A stretch of DNA of 64,000 nucleotides from positions 1-64,000 of the forward strand of contig JAHLWT010000248.1 of NCBI GenBank assembly GCA_019057775.1, in the 5' to 3' direction. The translations under genes and the position numbers were made by a program. Below are positions 53,947 through 61,594 of the stretch, piece by piece. The DNA is from Promethearchaeota archaeon. GTDB lineage: Archaea > Asgardarchaeota > Lokiarchaeia > Sigynarchaeales > SOKP01. The notes under the pieces were generated by a model that was not told where the DNA came from, did no database searches, and worked only from the letters and a program-made list of their open reading frames with translations. Position 1 is the stretch's first letter, and each line of letters begins with the position of its first letter.

Positions 53947-54543
53947 ATGTTATTACAAATAAAAAAATTCTCAGCAAAGCTTTTACGACCATTAGCCAAG
54001 AAGCTAGTTAGAGTACCGGCAAATGTTATTACACTTTTAGGCTTGTTATCCGCTGTAGTAACTTTTTTTGGATTCATATTCAATTTCTTGCCAATAATAA
54101 TTATTTTTCTATTTATTACTGAATTTTTCGACCAATTAGATGGTGTGGTTGCTCGGCTTCAAGGTCCTACAAAATTGGGTGCCTTCTATGATTCTACATT
54201 AGATCGAATTGGAGATTTTTTCTTATTTTTTGGAGTAATTCTAAGTGGGTATACAAGTGTAATAATAGGTGTTATAGCATTAATGGGTGCTTTTCTTACT
54301 TCCTACACTCGAGCGAAAATTGAAGCACTTGGAGTAGACAATATGTATGGGGTTGGGATCATAGAACGCACTGATCGTGTGCCAATATTTTTTATTGGCG
54401 CCATTCTACAAATCTGGTTCTCAAAAGCTATTTGGTGGACAATGGTTTTCCTTGTAATTTTTTCAATAATTACTGTTCTTCAGCGAATGATATATGCTTA
54501 TCGTAAATTTTCTTCAAAAGAGGAAAAGGATGAAAACAGTTAA
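53947..54543 (+). CDS. CDP-alcohol phosphatidyltransferase (archaetidylinositol-phosphate-synthase-like)
   Basis: A 198-residue integral membrane enzyme with about six helices. The family signature D-x2-D-G-x2-A-R-x8-G-x3-D-x3-D is complete: DQLDGVVARLQGPTKLG then AFYDSTLDRIGD (about 62-90). RVPANVITLLGLLSA before it is typical of archaeal members that attach inositol phosphate or a similar polar group to CDP-archaeol. Substrate cannot be fixed by sequence alone. Placed 45 nt after the JAMM gene. Confidence 0.85.
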   Translation: MLLQIKKFSAKLLRPLAKKLVRVPANVITLLGLLSAVVTFFGFIFNFLPIIIIFLFITEFFDQLDGVVARLQGPTKLGAFYDSTLDRIGDFFLFFGVILSGYTSVIIGVIALMGAFLTSYTRAKIEALGVDNMYGVGIIERTDRVPIFFIGAILQIWFSKAIWWTMVFLVIFSIITVLQRMIYAYRKFSSKEEKDENS

Positions 54544-54574
54544 TAATGGAATATATTTTATAGAAATTTTCAAT

Positions 54575-55222
54575 TCATGCAATTATTATTATTCCCACTA
54601 AAGTTCCTTTAGGAATATCTTCTGCCTTAGCTCTGCTAGCGATAGGAAAAATATCCCAGCCTGCTTGAGCAATCATTTTATAAACATCGATCCCTACTGC
54701 TTCCATAGAGGGTCTTGCTCTTAAAGAAAATCTACATCTTTTACCTTCCATTGCTATACAATTCTCTTCTAATCCACAAAACGTATGTCTACATGAACCT
54801 GCTGCAAAGCCAAATGCTAAATAATGACCATCATAGAAAGCGGCAGATTCAATATCACCAACAATCTTGTAAACCTGCTGAAAAACGGCGACCCTTTCTT
54901 TTATTGTAGCTTTATCTCTAATAATAACTTCAGAAGGAACATCAATACTGAAAAAAATTGCCCATGAATATTTTTCTAGATATTTCCTGAGTTCTGCTGG
55001 TTTCAGAGTATTTGGGGGACAATGAGCTCCTACACCATATCCAAAACATCTAGGAACCTGACACTTTAGAATCACTCGGTCATCTACAGGGATCTCTTCA
55101 GTTTTAATAATTTTAGCCTTATTGGCTCCCAATTCGATTGCTTTTTCTTTATAGCTTTCAAGATCTTTTTTGAGAGCAGTCTCGTCGAGATCAAGAGATA
55201 TTTTTCTGATTTTTTTACTCAT
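54575..55222 (-). CDS. DUF2284 cysteine-rich metal-binding protein
   Basis: A 215-residue protein. CQVPRCFGYGVGAHCPPN (about 54-71) and GSCRHTFCGLEENCIAMEGK...CRF (about 139-163) supply the conserved cysteines, and RARPSMEAVGIDV is the family's closing motif. DUF2284 proteins of archaea and anaerobic bacteria are predicted iron-sulfur or metal binders of unknown reaction. Soluble, single gene, convergent with the CDP-alcohol transferase gene. Confidence 0.85.
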   Translation of the reverse strand: MSKKIRKISLDLDETALKKDLESYKEKAIELGANKAKIIKTEEIPVDDRVILKCQVPRCFGYGVGAHCPPNTLKPAELRKYLEKYSWAIFFSIDVPSEVIIRDKATIKERVAVFQQVYKIVGDIESAAFYDGHYLAFGFAAGSCRHTFCGLEENCIAMEGKRCRFSLRARPSMEAVGIDVYKMIAQAGWDIFPIASRAKAEDIPKGTLVGIIIIA

Positions 55223-55302
55223 ATATTTAGCTTACATGTGAATTAATTTAAAAAGATAGTTATAAGATTTTAAAATCAAATTCTGCTTGATTTACAAATT
55301 AT

Positions 55303-55962
55303 CTAAAATTGTTGACGACCGAATAAGAAAATATTAAGTCCCATAATAATAGTTGTTAAAGAAACTCCAAGTGTTAAAGCCAGAATGACTGGATTTAATG
55401 ATTCTATGTAAATGGTAGGTAGAAGAATTATGGATGATAATTGACCCCCTAAATAAACTGAAAGAATGGCTGCAACAGGGATAGATGAGACGAGGACTCC
55501 AATTAAAATCCCAATCGAACACGTAATTGCCATTGCAGAAATACTAATAATTAAAGATTCAAATGTTTCATTCAAGAAGTATTCCGTCAATCCAACTGTA
55601 AATATATCAATTATCATACCCACAATAAGTGAAATAATTACTGCGATAATTAGACATAAGAATACACTAAAAAATTTTGCTAAAAGGAGACTACTTCGTT
55701 TTACGGGTCGAATTAGAAATAATTCATAAACATGCTGATTTTTTTCACTGACAATAGAAGTACTAAGCATAACAGATGAAAGAGTTCCTCCGATACTTGA
55801 CACAACCATCCCTACTAAAAATGAAATAGGTAACCCTTCTGTATCCGGCTGTAAAAAATGTATTATAAAAGATAATAAAGGTAATCCGAACCATAAAACA
55901 ATCATTACTTTTGATTTTGCATATCCCATTAACTCATCAAGGAAAAGTAATCTTAGGCTCAT
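55303..55962 (-). CDS. ABC-2 type transporter permease
   Basis: A 219-residue membrane protein with six hydrophobic segments, beginning LRLLFLDELMGYAKSKVMIV, the usual N-terminus of ABC-2 permeases, with a KNQHVYELFLIRPVKRSSLL coupling segment at about 74-93. It overlaps the ATPase gene by 4 nt (ATGA). The pair makes a simple exporter; cargo unknown. Confidence 0.85.
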   Translation of the reverse strand: MSLRLLFLDELMGYAKSKVMIVLWFGLPLLSFIIHFLQPDTEGLPISFLVGMVVSSIGGTLSSVMLSTSIVSEKNQHVYELFLIRPVKRSSLLLAKFFSVFLCLIIAVIISLIVGMIIDIFTVGLTEYFLNETFESLIISISAMAITCSIGILIGVLVSSIPVAAILSVYLGGQLSSIILLPTIYIESLNPVILALTLGVSLTTIIMGLNIFLFGRQQF

Positions 55963-56909
55963 TCAACTTCACCTCTAACATATTTCAAATAAACTTCCTC
56001 TAAACTCGGTTCTAAAACATTAAATTTACGAATTTGACATTTCTGATTTGAAATTTGGCCTAAAATCTGTTGAATAGCCTCATCTATATCTACATCAGGT
56101 TTTAAATGAATTATTTGCTTAACTAATTTTACCTCTTCAATATAATCTACACTTGAAAGTTCTTTCAAATCATGGCAAAGTGGAGTATTTTTAGCCACTA
56201 CAATCTCTATTAAGTTACCTACATGGAAGGCACTCTGAAGCTCCTCAGGAGTTCCTATATTTAGAATATGTCCTTTATCCACGATTCCAATTTTACCTGC
56301 AATATCTTGGACATCATTTAATATATGTGATGAAAACAATATCGTTTTACCCTGTTTAGCAAGTTTTTTGATAATTTTTTTGAATTGAAATCTCATTGTT
56401 GGATCTAATCCTGATAATGGTTCATCTAAAACCAAAATTTCAGGTTCATGTAGAAGTGCCTGGCCCAATCTTAGTTTTTGAAACATTCCCCCCGAGAGAT
56501 GAACTATTTTTTTATATCTTACGTTAGAAAGATCTAATAATTCTAAAACTTCTTGAGTTCGGGTTTCAAGAGTTTCAGAACTAAGCCCAGATAAGCGACC
56601 AAATGTCTTAAAGGCATGGTCCACAGTACGCCATCCCTGAAAATGGGCTTCTTGTGGATGATATCCAATTAAATTATATAAATCCTTTCTATTGGTTGCT
56701 ATATTTTTCCCATAAATAAATACGTCTCCTGTAAAATCTCTAATCAAGCCTACTAATATTTTTATCGTAGTTGTTTTACCAGCCCCATTTGGTCCGATAT
56801 ATCCAAATACTTCTCCCTTCTGGATTTTAAAAGAAATTTTATCTAAGGCTTGTATATCTTTATACTTTTTAGAAACATCCCGAAATTCTATACAATCAAC
56901 AGATTTCAT
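55959..56909 (-). CDS. ABC transporter ATP-binding protein
   Basis: A 316-residue ATPase with GPNGAGKTT (Walker A, about 39-47), a Q-loop (YHPQEA), LSGGMFQKLRLGQAL (signature), ILVLDEPLSGLDP (Walker B) and SSHIL (H-loop). The extra C-terminal domain of about 90 residues is usual for ABC-2 drug/polysaccharide-type exporters. Translated together with the permease gene that follows it. Confidence 0.92.
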   Translation of the reverse strand: MKSVDCIEFRDVSKKYKDIQALDKISFKIQKGEVFGYIGPNGAGKTTTIKILVGLIRDFTGDVFIYGKNIATNRKDLYNLIGYHPQEAHFQGWRTVDHAFKTFGRLSGLSSETLETRTQEVLELLDLSNVRYKKIVHLSGGMFQKLRLGQALLHEPEILVLDEPLSGLDPTMRFQFKKIIKKLAKQGKTILFSSHILNDVQDIAGKIGIVDKGHILNIGTPEELQSAFHVGNLIEIVVAKNTPLCHDLKELSSVDYIEEVKLVKQIIHLKPDVDIDEAIQQILGQISNQKCQIRKFNVLEPSLEEVYLKYVRGEVE

Positions 56910-57026
56910 TATTGAAATATAAATCCTCTTTTTTATCTATTCTGAGTCTATAAATTGAAGATCCTATAAATAATTTATCTCTATTGCTCGTTCTATAAAA
57001 TTATATCAGAATATATGATGGAATCT

Positions 57027-58175
57027 TTATTTTCTAACTCTAGGTGGAGGAACAAATACTTTTCTCATTCCTTCTAACAATGAAATTGCATTTTCCGAGC
57101 AAAAATGAGCACATACACCACACCCTATACACCATTCAGCATTTCTTTCAGCTTTATCCTCAGCATTTAATTCTATTGCATCTATAGGACATTTTTCTAC
57201 ACATGTACCGCATCCATTACACAGCTCTGTATCAATTTCAGAAATATAATTTGTCCAATTCATTAACGGTAATACCCCTTCTCTCCACATTTCGAATGTA
57301 GCGCAACAATCTTCACAACAATTACATATACTTGTTTCTTCTTTGTTAATATCTTCATGAGGATGAAAAGCCTTGTGAACAAGCCCAGCTTCTTCAGATT
57401 GTTTCATAATTCGTATAGCTTCGTCTTTAGATATCATCCTAGCAAATCCCTGTTCACTAGTATACCGTGCTGATTTCCCAAATGTAAAACAATTTTCTCT
57501 CAATTCCGTTTGTTTACAAGGATTTCCTAATAAATCTTTATGGTGTCTACAAAAACAATGTCCAACTGCGATCTCATCAAATTTATTAATAAGTTCCTCT
57601 ATATCTTGTGTGAGAACAATAGTTTCCTCTGGGACCTCTATTTCTTTATTGATTGAAATTTGGATTTTATCACCTGTTACAGAGTTTTCTAATATCGGCA
57701 TAGTTCTATCTATTGGTGGAAATTTTTGGAATACAGGTAACAGTGCATCATATTTGTCTTGTACAATCTCCTTAGTTTCGTCAAATAATTTCTTAAAGAG
57801 ATTTGCTAATCTTTTATTTTCTTCAGAAACTTCAAGTTCAGACATAAAAATGTACTCAAAAGGTCCAACCATCATTAAAGGGAGTAATCTATAAATCATA
57901 ATACCTTTAGAACTAGGTTGGTTGAAGATAACGCCCTTTTTTGCGAGTTTTTCGACTTTTTTTAAGATTTCTTCTTCAGATAACTTACTTCTTTTTTTTA
58001 ACTCTTCCATTGTCTGTGATTTTTTTAGTTTAAATGCCATTATGAAATTCAATTCATCCTCCTCGATTAAATATTTAAGAATCTCTATTAATGTTTCATT
58101 TACTGGAAATGGAAGCCTTCCAGCCATGGCAATTACTCGTGCTACCTTCTTATATTTTTCGTCAATCAATTTCAA
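57027..58175 (-). CDS. Iron-sulfur protein with winged-helix start and two 4Fe-4S clusters
   Basis: A 382-residue protein. Residues 1-110 look like a MarR/ArsR-type winged helix (TMEELKKRSKLSEEEILKKV). The middle has cysteine-rich segments HCFCRHHKDLLGNPCKQ and CNCCEDCC. The end holds two ferredoxin motifs, CNGCGTCVEKCP (about 320-331) and CIGCGVCAHFCS (about 351-362). Such ferredoxin-like proteins occur in anaerobic archaea with uncertain electron-transfer roles. Single gene. Confidence 0.78.
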   Translation of the reverse strand: MKLIDEKYKKVARVIAMAGRLPFPVNETLIEILKYLIEEDELNFIMAFKLKKSQTMEELKKRSKLSEEEILKKVEKLAKKGVIFNQPSSKGIMIYRLLPLMMVGPFEYIFMSELEVSEENKRLANLFKKLFDETKEIVQDKYDALLPVFQKFPPIDRTMPILENSVTGDKIQISINKEIEVPEETIVLTQDIEELINKFDEIAVGHCFCRHHKDLLGNPCKQTELRENCFTFGKSARYTSEQGFARMISKDEAIRIMKQSEEAGLVHKAFHPHEDINKEETSICNCCEDCCATFEMWREGVLPLMNWTNYISEIDTELCNGCGTCVEKCPIDAIELNAEDKAERNAEWCIGCGVCAHFCSENAISLLEGMRKVFVPPPRVRK

Positions 58176-58354
58176 TCTTATTCTATTTAGTTTTTGAGTT
58201 AGTTTTCAATAATCTTTGAATATTTATTTCTATTTTGGAACTTTAAAAAAAGGACTAATAATAATTACTTGGTTAATAATTAATGTTAAAATTATTTGAT
58301 CTCCTAATTATGTATTGTAATAAATTAAGTAAATGTTTTTTGTGTTGAAAAATA

Positions 58355-59674
58355 ATGGTAAATTGTTTAATTATTGGCCATGGAGCGAGAGAACATGTTA
58401 TCGGTGAAGCACTCGTTAGAGGAGGCGCTGATTTATATGCCTTTATGAGTTTTAAAAATGCGGGATTAGAAGATTTAAGTAAAAATATAAAAATTCATTC
58501 TGAAACTGATTTTAAAGAAATTATTGATTTTTGTTCAGAAAAGAAAATTGATTTCACTGTAATTGGACCTGAAGCTCCTTTAGTAGTAGGGATCGTTGAT
58601 GCGTTGGAAAAAGCAGGTATTCCGTGTGTAGGACCTAAAATCGAAGCAGCTCAACTAGAAGGATCTAAAGTGTTTACAAGAAATTTACTTGAGAAATATA
58701 AAATCCGTTCAAATATTAAAAGCAAAATGTTTGATTCAATGGAGGGATTAGAAAACTATATTGAAACTATGGGAGACGAGAATATCGTTGTGAAACCTGA
58801 TGGTTTAACAGGAGGAAAAGGCGTCAAAGTTTATGGAGATCATCTATTTTCACGGCAAGATATTATAGGGTATTGCCAAGAGTTAGTTAGTCAAAAAAGC
58901 CGATTCATCATCGAAGAAAAGTGCGATGGAGAAGAATTTACATTACAAACGTTTGTAGATGGCAAAAATGTCATTGGAACCCCCTTAGTCCAAGATCATA
59001 AAAGAGCCTACGATGATGATAAAGGGCCAAATACAGGAGGAATGGGCTCTTATTCTATGGAAGATCATCTCATGCCCTTTATTTCTCAATCAGATGTTAA
59101 TGAAGCGTTAAATGATATGAAGAAAACAGTAGCAGCAGTTAAAGCTGAAACAGGAGTTGAATATAAAGGTTTCTTATACGGTCAATTCATGAAAACAGCC
59201 ACAGGTATTAAGCATATTGAATATAACTCTCGATTTGGAGACCCTGAAGCCATGAATGTGTTACCCTTACTGAAAGGTAATCTTGTGGATATATGCTGGG
59301 CAATAATCAATGGAAATTTAAAAGGAAATTTCGAATTTGATAAAAAGGCAACTGTGTGTAAATATCTTGCTCCAGAGGGATACCCTATTAGCCCAAAGAA
59401 AGACGAATTAATAAGTGTAGATAAAAATAAATTAGAGAAACTTGGTGCCAGATACTATTATGCTTCAGTATATAGGAAAGATGATATGATTTATACAACT
59501 ACATCTAGAGCGATGGGAATATTAGGGATTGCAAATTCGCTGGAAGAGGCTGAAAAAATTGCGGAACAAGGTGTTGGGTGTATCACAGGGAAGTTATTTC
59601 ATAGAACCGATATAGGTACTCGAAAACTATTAGAGAAAAGAATTAACCATATGAAATTTCTCTTAAACAAATAA
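58355..59674 (+). CDS. purD: Phosphoribosylamine-glycine ligase
   Basis: A 439-residue ATP-grasp enzyme joining glycine to 5-phosphoribosylamine in the second step of purine synthesis. The start LIIGHGAREHVIGEALVRGG, then GPEAPLVVGIVDALEKAGIP, KPDGLTGGKGVKV, GPNTGGMGSYS and YNSRFGDPEAMNVLPLL are all PurD marks. Length is normal. No other pur gene adjoins it. Cytoplasmic. Confidence 0.95.
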   Translation: MVNCLIIGHGAREHVIGEALVRGGADLYAFMSFKNAGLEDLSKNIKIHSETDFKEIIDFCSEKKIDFTVIGPEAPLVVGIVDALEKAGIPCVGPKIEAAQLEGSKVFTRNLLEKYKIRSNIKSKMFDSMEGLENYIETMGDENIVVKPDGLTGGKGVKVYGDHLFSRQDIIGYCQELVSQKSRFIIEEKCDGEEFTLQTFVDGKNVIGTPLVQDHKRAYDDDKGPNTGGMGSYSMEDHLMPFISQSDVNEALNDMKKTVAAVKAETGVEYKGFLYGQFMKTATGIKHIEYNSRFGDPEAMNVLPLLKGNLVDICWAIINGNLKGNFEFDKKATVCKYLAPEGYPISPKKDELISVDKNKLEKLGARYYYASVYRKDDMIYTTTSRAMGILGIANSLEEAEKIAEQGVGCITGKLFHRTDIGTRKLLEKRINHMKFLLNK

Positions 59675-59742
59675 TAAATTCAATTTTTATAATCTATAAT
59701 CATCAAATTATTAGTATTTTCATGATATTATTTTCATGAACT

Positions 59743-60219
59743 ATGAATTGGCATGAACAAAATGCTGAATTTAACGCCTTTATAAAACAACTTTTTCATA
59801 AAAGTGATTGGCAAAAAAGAGCAGAAGCAGCTAGACAGCTAGGATTATTAGAAGATGGTAGATCAATTAATTTACTATGTAGAGCTCTAAAATCAGAAAA
59901 AGATTATGTAGTTATAAACAAGATAATTGAAGCCTTAGGTAGGATTGGAGATGGAAGAGCTACTCTTCGAATCATCGAAAAGCTCAATGAAGAACAAGAA
60001 AAATTAGAAATGGATAAATATCGGATTATTTATATTTTAGAGAGTCTCACAAGAATTAAAGATAAAAGAGCATTAAAACATGTCAGCCGATTTTTAGATT
60101 ATCCAGATGATGAAATACAAAAATTAGCTCAAAAAACTTTTGATATAATTCAACCAAATTGGAGAGATATGATAAAAAGAGCACGTAATAAACCAATAGA
60201 AGATATTTTCAAATTTTAA
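59743..60219 (+). CDS. HEAT-repeat protein
   Basis: A 158-residue helical protein with about four HEAT/PBS-lyase-type repeats (WQKRAEAARQLGLLEDGRSI, VVINKIIEALGRIGDGRATL). It works as a binding scaffold in other systems; partner unknown. 68 nt after purD, possibly in the same transcript. Confidence 0.75.
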   Translation: MNWHEQNAEFNAFIKQLFHKSDWQKRAEAARQLGLLEDGRSINLLCRALKSEKDYVVINKIIEALGRIGDGRATLRIIEKLNEEQEKLEMDKYRIIYILESLTRIKDKRALKHVSRFLDYPDDEIQKLAQKTFDIIQPNWRDMIKRARNKPIEDIFKF

Positions 60220-60356
60220 TGAATTAGAAATTATTTACCTTAATATCAAAGCACTTTTCTTATGTACTAATAAGTTCTTAATAAGAAGTTTATTAAGTTA
60301 TTCTAACCGCTTATTATTTTAAAATTTAGATATTTCTTTTCTTTTCACAATAAAGC

Positions 60357-61466
60357 ATGAATAAAAAGAAAGTTTGTTGCTGGGATCTTGAAGGGCCAAT
60401 TAGCGTACTTGATTTCGCAGCAGAAATAGGAAAAATGTTACAAAAAAAACCGAATTTGAACCTACAGGGGTACGACATGGGAGAATTCTTCTATATGGTC
60501 TCTAATTATGATGATTATCTAATTGATACTCCTGGTGTAAAGCAAGAATTAGGTATACCAGAATATCAACCGGGGGATACACTTCGATTGATGGCGCCTT
60601 TTTATGTTGCATCCTTTACTGATGAGGAATTAATAAATTTAGCACAAAGTAATCTTGGGTTATTACCAGGTTGTAAAAAATTGATGGAGATTCTTCATAA
60701 AGAATGGGACGTATATGTTATTTCAACGAGTTACACGCATTTTGCTCTCAATGTAACAGCTGCTTTAGGGATTCTTAAAGATCATGTGTATTGTACTGAC
60801 CTTAATATTAAGCAATTGAAAGAAGATCTGACAAGCATTAAATTTACAATAGAAGTTCTAGTACATGACATCTTTCAAAGGTATCTTAAAAATAATAGAG
60901 AATTAAATTCGGTAATTGATGATTTAAACAATTTTTTCTGGAAAGGGATGGAATCCGAATATACTTTAATTATGAATAAAGTTAAAGTTAGAGGAGGTAA
61001 AAGAAAAGAATTAGCTGTAGAAGAAATCGCAGACCGAACAAGAATTCCAATTTCTGAAATGATCGCCTTAGGAGATTCTATAACCGATATTAATATGCTC
61101 CAGAGAATAAAAGATGAAGGTGGGGTTGCTGTATCTTTTAATGGTAATAGATTTAGCGTAGAAAGGGCAACTATCGCGATAAATACACCCAACAGTTTAG
61201 GTGTACTACCTATTTTTCAAAATAAAGATATAATAACCCAGTTTTTAACGGAATGGGAAGAAAACTTTGACATATGTCAAAATAATCCTAAAAATATCAA
61301 TAAGGGATTAATATCTGAAGAATGCAGGGATTATTTCATCAATACTGGATTTGTACCAGAAATTGTGGACTTAACTAATAAATCAAGAGAACAATTAAAA
61401 GGGATTATCCTAAACCAAGAAAAAACAAGGAAAGTTGTGAGAGGATGGGCAGGAAAATTAGGGTGA
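60357..61466 (+). CDS. HAD-superfamily protein resembling EhaR
   Basis: A 369-residue protein. Motif I is CWDLEGPISVLDFA, and the segments SNYDDYLIDTPG and YQPGDTLRLMAPFYV strongly recall EhaR, a HAD-like protein from methanogen energy-converting hydrogenase operons. Motif III/IV is ALGDSITDINML (about 238-249). Motif II is VISTSYT (about 120). Thus phosphatase-type residues are in place. No hydrogenase genes are near, so the name should not be taken as function. Confidence 0.72.
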   Translation: MNKKKVCCWDLEGPISVLDFAAEIGKMLQKKPNLNLQGYDMGEFFYMVSNYDDYLIDTPGVKQELGIPEYQPGDTLRLMAPFYVASFTDEELINLAQSNLGLLPGCKKLMEILHKEWDVYVISTSYTHFALNVTAALGILKDHVYCTDLNIKQLKEDLTSIKFTIEVLVHDIFQRYLKNNRELNSVIDDLNNFFWKGMESEYTLIMNKVKVRGGKRKELAVEEIADRTRIPISEMIALGDSITDINMLQRIKDEGGVAVSFNGNRFSVERATIAINTPNSLGVLPIFQNKDIITQFLTEWEENFDICQNNPKNINKGLISEECRDYFINTGFVPEIVDLTNKSREQLKGIILNQEKTRKVVRGWAGKLG

Positions 61467-61594
61467 ATCAGAACCTAAGGGAATAAGATTTATTTTGATA
61501 TTATTCCAATTTTATTTATAACATGGATAATTTTTTCTTTTTGTATAGTTGTGTAATTCAAGTTCTAATAATTTAAATAAGGTAGATATCTGAA

